From contig NZ_CADFEB010000003.1 in the NCBI RefSeq assembly GCF_902833085.1, positions 744,001 to 808,000 on the forward strand: a stretch of DNA of 64,000 bases, in the 5' to 3' direction. The notes under the pieces were generated by a model. It saw only the letters and a list, made by a program, of their open reading frames with translations. It was not told the DNA's origin and ran no database searches. The position numbers and the translations under genes were made by a program. This DNA comes from Burkholderia ubonensis. Its GTDB lineage: Bacteria > Pseudomonadota > Gammaproteobacteria > Burkholderiales > Burkholderiaceae. Shown here one piece after another: positions 25,300 through 32,705 of the stretch (position 1 is the stretch's first letter; every line of letters starts with the position of its first letter).

Positions 25300-25932
25300 A
25301 TGACGCTTGCCTCCGCGCTTTCCTCATCGCTTCCGGCCGGGCTCGACGCCGCGGCGCGCGCGCGTTCGGTCGACGTGCGCGCCGCGACGTTTCCCGACGA
25401 CGAGGAGATCGTGCAGGACCTGCTGCTCGAATACGAAATGGCGCTGCTGCGGCACGGCGTGACGATGCCGCGGCTCGGCGCGGAGCTGACGTCGCTGCCG
25501 GGCCCGTATGCGCCGCCGTACGGCGCGGTGTACGTCGCGCGGGTCGACGGGACGCCGCTCGGCTGTGCGGCCGTGGCCGCCGATGGCGGGCCCGCGAGCC
25601 CGCGCGAGATCCGCCGGCTGTACGTGCGCGACGGCGCGCACGCCGCCGACGTGCTCGGCGCGCTGCTGGCGCGGATCGCCGCGCTGGCCGAACTGGACGG
25701 CTGCGCGGCCGTGCGCTGCGCAGTGTTTCCCGATCTCGACGCGCGCCACGCGACGTTCGCCCGTCACGGATTCACGGTGTGCGGGATGGACGGCCCGCCG
25801 CCGGACGGCATGCGCGTGCCGCCGCGGCTGCGGGTCGAGATGCTCGAACGCCCGTGCGCGCCGGTGCGCGCCGCGCAATGGCGCGCGCTGCTGCGGCGCG
25901 TGGTGATGCGCGGCGAGCCGGGGCGGACGTAG
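25300..25932 (+). CDS. GNAT-family N-acetyltransferase
   Basis: The 210-residue protein shows the GNAT order: an N-terminal strand VDVRAATFPDDEEIVQDLL, a beta4 region GTPLGCAAVA, the substrate strand IRRLYVRDGAHAADVLGALL (an altered Q/RxxGxG/A acetyl-CoA loop) and a C-terminal ATFARHGF block. The substrate is unknown. It is the last gene of the plus-strand operon and is followed by a strong hairpin at 26037-26060. Confidence 0.75.
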   Translation: MTLASALSSSLPAGLDAAARARSVDVRAATFPDDEEIVQDLLLEYEMALLRHGVTMPRLGAELTSLPGPYAPPYGAVYVARVDGTPLGCAAVAADGGPASPREIRRLYVRDGAHAADVLGALLARIAALAELDGCAAVRCAVFPDLDARHATFARHGFTVCGMDGPPPDGMRVPPRLRVEMLERPCAPVRAAQWRALLRRVVMRGEPGRT

Positions 25933-26036
25933 TCGTATTTAGCGGAGAAGCGCGGTCAGCATCAACCGATGCTGCATCGTTATCGATAACTGCGCGAGTT
26001 GCCGCACGTGAATTCGACGCAAGGTCACTCCGAATC

Positions 26037-26060
26037 GTGACCCGGCCGCAGCCGGGTCAC
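26037..26060 (+). terminator. Hairpin terminator candidate after the ABC operon
   Basis: GTGACCCGGC-CGCA-GCCGGGTCAC is a perfect ten-pair stem with a four-base loop, located 104 bases after the last gene of the plus-strand operon. Only a short CTTGCTT follows, so it is a weak intrinsic terminator by T-run but a very stable RNA end. Confidence 0.6.
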
Positions 26061-26180
26061 CTTGCTTAACCACCCCAAGAGCACAGAACGCTCAACACTG
26101 CGCGGGAATATATCGTTCCGAATTGCATTGAAATTGACGGACGGTGGTTTATGTCGCCGCGTTCGGCAGCGTCACAGCGA

Positions 26181-26798
26181 CTACTGTGAAATGCCTACCA
26201 CGGTCGTCTGGGCAAATCGAATCAGATTGGCAATCGGCACGGTAGAAGGCCCTCCCTTCGGGTTACCTAAAGCGACCCAGAATATATACGTGCCGGCAGC
26301 GATCCATGGAATATTGACCGTATATTGGTTACCAGGATGTTCACAATCCACCATGTGAGCATTGGGTTCGTTACCGGCGCTCACCCAAAGGCATGCATAT
26401 TCGGCAACCGGATACTTGCGCGATTCATCCCATGTCCAGTGCAACGTTGTCGCGCCCGTCCCATTTTGCGGAACGCTGACTTGTTGAGGAGACGCCGATA
26501 CGCTGCCTACCGGCGGAGGGCAATTGTAGAGACAAAAAGGCCCGGTGCCTGGATTCCAGTAAGGCGTTGCTCCAAAATAAGGCCCCTGATAGTTTTGCCG
26601 GGGATAGGAACCAAGCGCCTGATCGAGCTCGGCTTGTTGCGCGGCATCCAGTTTAAAGCTCCCCTTTTTCCCGCTCTCGCTTGATGCATTGTTCGCAGCA
26701 ACTTCGGATGTTTGAAATAATTCCGCGGCAATCACCGGCTCGACAGCTACGCCAACACTACACGCAAGCAAAATAACGCCCATACGCACCGATTTCAT
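26181..26798 (-). CDS. Secreted protein of unknown function, low GC
   Basis: This 205-residue protein has a clear signal peptide (VRMGVILLACSVGVAVEPVIAA). A linker rich in Asn/Ser/Gly follows, then an aromatic/Pro-rich segment with two Cys (GPFCLYNCPPP), then a beta-rich C-terminal domain (residues 105-205) with two more Cys, consistent with disulfides. AAGGGGA precedes the ATG. The gene is visibly lower in GC and different in codon use from both flanking operons, which suggests transfer. It interrupts the otherwise co-regulated block but has no recognisable biosynthetic function. Confidence 0.65.
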   Translation of the reverse strand: MKSVRMGVILLACSVGVAVEPVIAAELFQTSEVAANNASSESGKKGSFKLDAAQQAELDQALGSYPRQNYQGPYFGATPYWNPGTGPFCLYNCPPPVGSVSASPQQVSVPQNGTGATTLHWTWDESRKYPVAEYACLWVSAGNEPNAHMVDCEHPGNQYTVNIPWIAAGTYIFWVALGNPKGGPSTVPIANLIRFAQTTVVGISQ

Positions 26799-26907
26799 AA
26801 GAATCCCCTTGTTGAATTTTTCACTGCATATGAAGAAGACTTCGACCGCATGATGCGACTGGAAACTCGCAAAGTTGTCAGATAACAAACCCGATCCTGA
26901 CGAATTC

Positions 26908-26913
26908 ATTATA
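26908..26913 (-). promoter_or_regulatory. Perfect TATAAT (-10) upstream of the secreted-protein gene
   Basis: On the minus strand a perfect TATAAT lies about 110 bases upstream of the ATG at 26798, inside an AT-rich stretch that contrasts with the GC-rich surroundings. A TTTCCG at 17-base spacing is a weak -35. This supports independent transcription of the secreted-protein gene. Confidence 0.4.
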
Positions 26914-27043
26914 TGATTTAATCGCGAAACCGGAAATAGCGACGATCAACCGCATATTCGTCGCGATACACGAGAGCAGCATTTAAATATCGGGGCTTTA
27001 TACGTGCCGGGCGCACCAACCTCGATCAGCCATTCACCGGCCT

Positions 27044-27763
27044 TCACACGTTGTTCTCCGCAAAACCGATGCCGATCGGCACCACCATGCCGGCGAGCGG
27101 CAGGTCGTCACGTGCGATCCACGCGGTGAGCGCGGCCGCGACGCACGCCGCGGGCGACGGCCGGAACCGCAGCGCGAACGCCTTCAGGCCGTCGCGCGCC
27201 GCGTGCCACGCGTCCGGGGCCGCCGCCTCGGCCACCGGCTGCAGGTGCGCAACGTTCACGCGCACGCCGAAGCGCAGCATCTCCTTGCCGAGACTCTTCA
27301 GCGCGGCGTGCCGCGCGCGCACGTCGATCGGCAGCGCGCCGGGTGCGGTGTCCAGGTAATAGCCGACGCTGTCGTCCTGCGTCAGCGCCCAGATCTGCGC
27401 GCCGTCGCCGCGCCGCAGCGCGACGGCCGACGCCGCCTGCAGCGTCGCGAGAAACGCGTCGAGCCGCGTTTCGACGCCGTCCGCGAGCGCGTCGAACGGA
27501 TCGACCTCCGGAGCACCCGTGCCCGCGCGCACGTCGCGCGGCTGGCCGAACACGATCCGGTCGAACGGGCCGTGCGCGTCGTTCCAGCCGTCGAGCGCGG
27601 CGGCCGGATCGGCCGCGCGCACAAGCTGCACGCCAGGCGCGTCCGGCAAGTCCGCCTCATCCACGACATGCGCGACGACCCGCAGCCCGGCTTCGGCGAG
27701 GCTCGCGCAGAGCGCGCGCTCGACCGGGCCGTGCGCGTCGATCACCAGCACCCGCGCGCTCAA
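27044..27763 (-). CDS. Degenerate SDR/ketoreductase-like protein
   Basis: The last gene of the biosynthetic operon encodes a 239-residue protein of the short-chain dehydrogenase fold in which the key elements are missing. The glycine-rich TGxxxGIG loop is replaced by DAHGPVER, and the catalytic YxxxK reads HAALK, so Tyr is His. The following KSLGKEMLRFGVRVN and the C-terminal strand keep the FabG pattern. I choose a TTG start that overlaps the ACP stop (TTGA). It is likely a structural or regulatory partner of the active ketoreductase at 29051-29797 rather than an enzyme. Confidence 0.6.
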   Translation of the reverse strand: MSARVLVIDAHGPVERALCASLAEAGLRVVAHVVDEADLPDAPGVQLVRAADPAAALDGWNDAHGPFDRIVFGQPRDVRAGTGAPEVDPFDALADGVETRLDAFLATLQAASAVALRRGDGAQIWALTQDDSVGYYLDTAPGALPIDVRARHAALKSLGKEMLRFGVRVNVAHLQPVAEAAAPDAWHAARDGLKAFALRFRPSPAACVAAALTAWIARDDLPLAGMVVPIGIGFAENNV

Positions 27764-28053
27764 GCCGTGACCTGCGGCAGATGGTCGAGCACGAGGCTCG
27801 CGAGGCCGCCGACGCTGTTGCGCGGCCCGTCGATCAATTGCCGGTTCAGCACCGGCAGCTTGACGCGGAAGCGGCGCTCGAGCGCCACCTGCAGATCGAG
27901 CACGTCGAGCGAATCGAGCGCGAGCCCGTTGTCGAGCAGCGCGGTCTCCACGCCGATCGATTCCGGCGCCACGCCCGCCGCCGATTCGAGCGCCGGCAGC
28001 AGCTCCGTCCTGATCACGTCGATCACCTGATTCTTCGTCCAAGGCTGGCTCAT
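27760..28053 (-). CDS. Acyl carrier protein (biosynthetic operon, ACP-1)
   Basis: This 97-residue carrier protein has the attachment motif GLALDSLDVLDLQ. GGAGA six bases before the ATG at 28053 fixes the start, rather than the in-frame ATG at 28065. It is one of three carriers in the operon. It lies next to the dehydratase and thioesterase, so it is probably an elongation carrier. Confidence 0.9.
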   Translation of the reverse strand: MSQPWTKNQVIDVIRTELLPALESAAGVAPESIGVETALLDNGLALDSLDVLDLQVALERRFRVKLPVLNRQLIDGPRNSVGGLASLVLDHLPQVTA

Positions 28054-28102
28054 GTGCGTCTCCATTCGGGTTGAAGGCCCGGCGCAAGCCGGGCGGATTG
28101 CG

Positions 28103-28567
28103 TTACTGCGTCAGGTAAATCGTCACGCTCGCGCTCATGCAGCGCACGCCGCCGCGCAGCACGGCCGCGTCGAACGTCGCGATGCCGCCCGCGCGCGGCA
28201 GCGCACCGTCAGGCCCCGCGCGCACGTGCGCCTCGATCGCCTGCGCGGGCCGCACCGGCTGCGCGAAGCGCGCGTTGCGCACGCCGACGAGACGGCAGCG
28301 CGCCTCGCCGCCCGCGAGATGGCCGACGAGCAGGTTGGCCGTCTGCGCGACGAACTCGATCAGCACGACGCCCGGCACCAGCGGATCGCCGGGAAAATGC
28401 CCCGCGAACCACGGCTCGTCGGGCGCGAAGGTCCGATGCCCGACGATCGCGAGCCCGTCCGCCGCGACCTGCGCGCGCTCGACGAACAGGAACGGCGGCC
28501 GGTGCGGCAGGCAGCGCAGCACGTCGGCGGCGGCGAGCGTGAAGCCCGCTTCGGTCGCGGCCGTCAT
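28103..28567 (-). CDS. FabZ/ApeI-like 3-hydroxyacyl-ACP dehydratase
   Basis: This 154-residue hot-dog protein carries the FabA/FabZ catalytic block GHFPGDPLVPGVVLIEFVAQ with His and the helix-3 Glu. LPHRPPFLFVERA lies near the N-terminus as in FabZ. It should dehydrate 3-hydroxyacyl-ACP to trans-2-enoyl-ACP. The ATG overlaps the thioesterase stop. With the ketoreductase and ketosynthase pair, and no enoyl reductase in the operon, it points to a polyene-type chain. Confidence 0.88.
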   Translation of the reverse strand: MTAATEAGFTLAAADVLRCLPHRPPFLFVERAQVAADGLAIVGHRTFAPDEPWFAGHFPGDPLVPGVVLIEFVAQTANLLVGHLAGGEARCRLVGVRNARFAQPVRPAQAIEAHVRAGPDGALPRAGGIATFDAAVLRGGVRCMSASVTIYLTQ

Positions 28568-29001
28568 GCCGGCGCGCCCGCGCGCTGCGCCGTGTACGGC
28601 ACGAGGCAGTCGATCAGCGCGGGCGGATGCGGCACCGCGCACCGCGTCGCGCGATCGACGGCGACCATCTCGATCGTGACCTGCGCGATCGGCGCGCCGT
28701 CTCGGGCGACGTCGGTCACCCACACCGAGCGCGACACCGACACGCTCGCGATCCGCGCGCGCAGCGTCAGCCGATCCTCGAGCCACGCGCTCGCGTGATA
28801 CACGGCCTCGACGCGGCGCACGATGAACAGCGCGCCGTCGTCCGCGAGTCGCGCGAACGAGTAGCCGGCCGCGCGCATCAGCCGGTTGCGCGCGCGCTCC
28901 GCCATCTCGATGTAGCGCGCGTGATAGACAATGCCGCCCGCGTCGGTGTCTGCGTAGCCCACTTCGTAGTCGATCGTCGTGTCGTGTTCGTCTGTCCGCA
29001 T
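28564..29001 (-). CDS. Hot-dog thioesterase (YbgC/4HBT family)
   Basis: The 145-residue protein has the 4-hydroxybenzoyl-CoA thioesterase motif YADTDAGGIVYHARYIEMAE, with the catalytic Asp and the usual hot-dog length. It would release or edit acyl-ACP or acyl-CoA. Aryl-polyene gene clusters contain a similar protein. It is coupled to the dehydratase by ATGA overlap. Confidence 0.87.
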   Translation of the reverse strand: MRTDEHDTTIDYEVGYADTDAGGIVYHARYIEMAERARNRLMRAAGYSFARLADDGALFIVRRVEAVYHASAWLEDRLTLRARIASVSVSRSVWVTDVARDGAPIAQVTIEMVAVDRATRCAVPHPPALIDCLVPYTAQRAGAPA

Positions 29002-29050
29002 GGTGCGTGTCCGTTTCCGGGTTGATCCCGATGAAGACCCGGAGCCCGGG

Positions 29051-29797
29051 TCACCGATTGAAGCCGCCGTCGACGCGCAGCGTCGTGCCGTGCACGTAGC
29101 CGGGCTCGAGCAGGAACTGCACGGCCCGCGCGACCTCGTCCGCGCGCCCGACCCGCTTTGCCGCGCTGCCGCCGACGATGTGCGCGGTCATCGCGGGCGT
29201 GAGCGACGCGATCATGTCGGTGTCGATGAAGCCCGGCGCGACCGCGTTCGCCGCGAGCCCGGCGTCGGCATAGCGGCGCGCGAGCCACTGCGTGAAGCCG
29301 ATCAGCCCGCCCTTGCTCGCCGCGTACGCGACCTGCCCTTCCTTGCCGACGACGCCGCCGAGCGACGCGACGTTGACGACCGCCGGCCGCGCCGACTTCA
29401 GCAGATGCGGCAGCGCCGCGCCGGTCGTGCGGATCGCGCCGAGCAGGTTGGCGCGCAGCACGTTCGCGCAGCGCTCGCGCGGCAGCGTGACGAACGGCGC
29501 GTCGTCGACGATGCCCGCATTGTTGACGAGCGCATCGAGGCGACCGAAGCGCGCGACGACGTCGGCGACGAGCCGGCGCACCGCGTCCGGCGCGGTCACG
29601 TCCGCCTGCAGCACCGCATGCTCGACGCCCGCGCGCGCCAGCGCGTCGGCGAGCCGCGCGCCGGCCGCCGCATCGCCGCGATACGACGCCGCCACGCACC
29701 AGCCGGCCGCCGCGAGCCGGCGCACGATCGCGAGCCCGATGCCGCGCGTGCCGCCCGTGACGAGCACGGCGCGCCCGTCGCCCGCACCCGCGCTCAT
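29051..29797 (-). CDS. FabG-like 3-oxoacyl-ACP reductase
   Basis: This 248-residue short-chain dehydrogenase has a full NADPH-binding loop (TGGTRGIG), NNAG, a catalytic Ser in NVASLGG and YAASK with the catalytic Tyr and Lys. It should reduce 3-oxoacyl-ACP. The ATG overlaps the acyl-CoA dehydrogenase stop. It is the catalytically competent partner of the degenerate SDR at the end of the operon. Confidence 0.9.
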   Translation of the reverse strand: MSAGAGDGRAVLVTGGTRGIGLAIVRRLAAAGWCVAASYRGDAAAGARLADALARAGVEHAVLQADVTAPDAVRRLVADVVARFGRLDALVNNAGIVDDAPFVTLPRERCANVLRANLLGAIRTTGAALPHLLKSARPAVVNVASLGGVVGKEGQVAYAASKGGLIGFTQWLARRYADAGLAANAVAPGFIDTDMIASLTPAMTAHIVGGSAAKRVGRADEVARAVQFLLEPGYVHGTTLRVDGGFNR

Positions 29798-30963
29798 TTG
29801 CGCGGCCGCGAGACGCTGCCCGCGATCACGATCTTCTGGATCTCCGACGTGCCTTCGTAGATGCGCAGCGCGCGCACCTGCCGGTACAGCTGCTCGGGCG
29901 TCGAGCCGGCGACGAGGCCGGCCGCGCCGAACAGCTGCACGGTGTCGTCGACGACCTGCGCGACGCCGTCGGTCGCGAACAGCTTCGCCATGCTCGCGTG
30001 CGCGGCGACGTCGGCTGCGCCCGTGTCGAACTCCCACGCCGCGCGCGCGACGAGCAGCGCGGCGGCGTCGGCGAAGGTCGCCATCCCGGCCAGCTTGTCG
30101 ACGGTGAACTGCTGCTGGATCAGCTTGCCGCCCGCGACCTCACGCCGGCGCGACCAGTCGAGCGACGCGGCGAGCGCGCGCCGCGCGAAGCCGAGCGCGG
30201 TCGCGCCGACCGTCACGCGGTACAGGTTCAGGATCTCCATCGCATAGCGGAAACCCGCGCCGGACGCGCCGATCAGCGCGTCGGCGGGCAGCGCGACGCG
30301 GTCGAACGTCAGGCTCGCGAACGCGCGCGGCGCGACCAGCTCGATCTCGCTCGCCGCGAGCCCCGGCGTCGCGGCCGGCGCCGACAGGAAGCTCAGGCCG
30401 AGCCCGCCGGGGCCGTCGCCGGTGCGCAGCAGCACCGCGTGGTGTGTCGCGATCGTGCCGTTCGACACCCAGGTCTTGCAGCCGTCGAGCGCATAGCCGT
30501 CCGGCGTGCGCTCGGCGGCCACCGTGAGCGCCGCGAGGTTCGAGCCGGCGTCGGGCTCGGACAGCGCGAGCGAGCCGACCGCGGTGCCGTCGCGCAGCGC
30601 GCCGAGCCATGCGGCCTGCTGCGCAGCGGAGCCGAACCACGCGATCGGCGCGGCCGCGAGGCCCTGGATCGCGAACGCGAAGTCGACGAGATCGTCGAGA
30701 TACGACAGCGCCTCGCGGATCAGGCACAGGCTGCGCACGTCGGGCCGCGTGCGGCCCGGCGCCGGATCGACCGCGTAGCGCAGCCAGCCGTGCTCGCCGA
30801 GCACACGCGCATAGACGCGGCCGCGCTCGGACGGGCTCAGGTGCGCGTACTCGCGCGGCAGGTACGCGTGCACGTCGACCCACGCTTCGAGGTCGGCGGC
30901 CAGCGTGCGGTGCGCGGCGTCGTAGAACGGCAGGTTCAGGATCGACGCATCGAAGATCTTCAT
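29794..30963 (-). CDS. Acyl-CoA dehydrogenase-family flavoenzyme
   Basis: This 389-residue protein shows the acyl-CoA dehydrogenase plan: helical N-terminus, SLALSEPDAGSNLAAL in the FAD-binding middle domain and RALRIYEGTSEIQKIVIAG at the C-terminus with the catalytic Glu of the family. GGGAGC precedes the chosen ATG. In natural-product clusters such enzymes desaturate acyl chains on carrier proteins or CoA, and some act as N-hydroxylases. It is coupled to the ketoreductase. Confidence 0.87.
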   Translation of the reverse strand: MKIFDASILNLPFYDAAHRTLAADLEAWVDVHAYLPREYAHLSPSERGRVYARVLGEHGWLRYAVDPAPGRTRPDVRSLCLIREALSYLDDLVDFAFAIQGLAAAPIAWFGSAAQQAAWLGALRDGTAVGSLALSEPDAGSNLAALTVAAERTPDGYALDGCKTWVSNGTIATHHAVLLRTGDGPGGLGLSFLSAPAATPGLAASEIELVAPRAFASLTFDRVALPADALIGASGAGFRYAMEILNLYRVTVGATALGFARRALAASLDWSRRREVAGGKLIQQQFTVDKLAGMATFADAAALLVARAAWEFDTGAADVAAHASMAKLFATDGVAQVVDDTVQLFGAAGLVAGSTPEQLYRQVRALRIYEGTSEIQKIVIAGSVSRPRK

Positions 30964-31000
30964 GTGGCTCCCGAATGGGCGTTGCAATCGGAGGCACGCG

Positions 31001-31930
31001 TCACGCGAACGCGGCCGGCGCGGCGATGCCGAGCTCGTCGAACAGGCTGCGCAGCGTCGCGTAGTCGCGGTTCAGCTTCACGCCGCGCGTGCGCGCGTCG
31101 AGCCGCGCGAGAATCCGCTCGCGGCCCGGCACGTCGAGGAACGCGAGGATCGACACCCACGCGCTCGCATCGGGCGTCGTGTACACGTCGAGCGCGGCGG
31201 CGGTCTCGTCGCGGAACGCCAGCTGCCCGGCGGGGTCGAGCGCGCGGTACACCGACGCGACGATCTCGTGGAACGCGGTGCTGTGCGCGGCCTCGTCGCG
31301 GCGGTGCATGTCGGTGTTGATGCGGTTCAGCGGCTGGATCGTCATGTCGCCCGACACCTGCGTCAGGTATGCGTTGATCGACATCTCGGCGATCGACGCA
31401 TACGCGAGCCGCACGATCGCCGCGCGGCGCGCGTCGTCGCCCACCTGCGCGAGCCGCGCGCGCTGCCCGGCGCCGACCAGCGGCTCGGGCAGCGCGTAGC
31501 CGTCGAGCGCATGACGCTCGCGCGCGCAGTGGCAGACGTCGACACACATCAGGATGTGGAACTGCTCGTCGACCTGGATCTGCGCGAGCACCTGCTTGAG
31601 CCGCGGGTCGCCGACGCCCGGCAGCCGGCCCTTCAGCAGCAGGCTGCACAGCGGCTGGACGATCTCGTCCTCGAGATACATCGCCTTCTCGTTGTACGCG
31701 ACCCACGCGGCGCCGAGAAAGCGCCGCTTCCGCGCGTCGGGCAGGCGCGCGAAATCCGCGTCGTCCCAGAACGGCACCATCGACACCGGGAATTCGGGAA
31801 TCGCGTCGTCGCAGTACTGCGTCAGGTCGAGCCGTTCCTGCCGCACGGCCACGCGGTGGTTCCAGCTCGCCGCGAGGCGTTCGACGACCTTCCGCGTGAA
31901 GCTCGCATCGTGATTGAGCGTCGTGTACAT
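31001..31930 (-). CDS. AurF-type diiron N-oxygenase
   Basis: The 309-residue protein has the AurF/CmlI ligand pattern: Glu in AYNEKAMYLEDE (about residue 81-89), QVDEQFH (D121, E122, H125), SIAEMSINAYL, and MHRRDEAAH followed by FHEIV. The prototype AurF oxidises p-aminobenzoate to p-nitrobenzoate through hydroxylamino and nitroso stages; CmlI acts on an aryl-amine and AzoC leads to azoxy compounds. Its place in a ketosynthase operon, and the pabB gene 13 kb away, suggest that an arylamine is N-oxidised before or after chain assembly. Confidence 0.82.
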   Translation of the reverse strand: MYTTLNHDASFTRKVVERLAASWNHRVAVRQERLDLTQYCDDAIPEFPVSMVPFWDDADFARLPDARKRRFLGAAWVAYNEKAMYLEDEIVQPLCSLLLKGRLPGVGDPRLKQVLAQIQVDEQFHILMCVDVCHCARERHALDGYALPEPLVGAGQRARLAQVGDDARRAAIVRLAYASIAEMSINAYLTQVSGDMTIQPLNRINTDMHRRDEAAHSTAFHEIVASVYRALDPAGQLAFRDETAAALDVYTTPDASAWVSILAFLDVPGRERILARLDARTRGVKLNRDYATLRSLFDELGIAAPAAFA

Positions 31931-31956
31931 GTGTCGGTTTCCGTGAAAGGCGGCGC

Positions 31957-32682
31957 TCACGCGAGCGCGAGCGGGCCGTATGCGCGGCGGCCTTGCGCGT
32001 CGCCGCGCCGCGCGAAGCCCGTCTCGATCGAATCGAAGAACGCCAGGCGCGCGTCGACGAGCGCGTAGCCCGCGCTCAGCATCGCCGGAATCCGCTCCGG
32101 GTCGCGCTGCGCGATGTCGACCATGATGTCGCGCATCGTCTCCGCATGGCCGTCGTCGCATTCGACGTGGAGATGGAAGAACATGAGCGCCGGCGCGGCG
32201 ACGCCGTGCCGCTCGAAGCCCTTGATGATGTCCGCGTAGACGGCCGGCACCAGCGCCTCCGCGCCGAGGCACAGCGCGGCGAGACCGCGCGACGGGTCCG
32301 GGTGGCGGCAATGGTCGAACATCGCGTCGATCAGCCGGCGCGTGCCGATCAGCGGCTGCGCGCCGTCGGTCGTCAGCCCGAAGTGCTCGAGCATCCCGCG
32401 ATAGACGAGGCTGTGCGGCGTCTCGCTGTCGTCGGTGAGGCCCAGTTCCTCGCACAGGTTGCCCGCGAGCTTCAGCACGTCCGCGTTGTCCGGCAGGTTC
32501 GCCATCAGCGCGCACAGATAGCGCGTGAAGTAGCTGCCGTAGAGGCCCTGCTGGACGAGGAACAGCTTCAGCTCGTCGAGCGGCACGTCGCCCGAGCGGC
32601 AGCGCGCGAGAAACGAATGATTGCGAATCCGGCCGACGAGCTCGGCCTTCGCTTCTTCCAGCACGGTGAGATGCATCTTCAT
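31957..32682 (-). CDS. Heme-oxygenase-like diiron oxidase (HDO/PqqC-TenA fold)
   Basis: This 241-residue all-helical protein carries a complete candidate diiron set: CEELG (E78/E79), TPHS (H90), GAEALVP (E142) and HVECDDGH (H172, D176, H179), the HxxxDxxH pattern of the UndA/BesC/CADD class. The start is placed at the ATG nine bases after AAGGA; the upstream GTG touches the ribosome binding site. Relatives N-oxygenate amines, fragment amino acids or decarboxylate fatty acids. It lies directly before the AurF gene, so one operon encodes two unrelated diiron oxygen-activating scaffolds. Confidence 0.78.
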   Translation of the reverse strand: MKMHLTVLEEAKAELVGRIRNHSFLARCRSGDVPLDELKLFLVQQGLYGSYFTRYLCALMANLPDNADVLKLAGNLCEELGLTDDSETPHSLVYRGMLEHFGLTTDGAQPLIGTRRLIDAMFDHCRHPDPSRGLAALCLGAEALVPAVYADIIKGFERHGVAAPALMFFHLHVECDDGHAETMRDIMVDIAQRDPERIPAMLSAGYALVDARLAFFDSIETGFARRGDAQGRRAYGPLALA

Positions 32683-32705
32683 CGTTCGCACTCCTTGTCA
32701 GAAAA

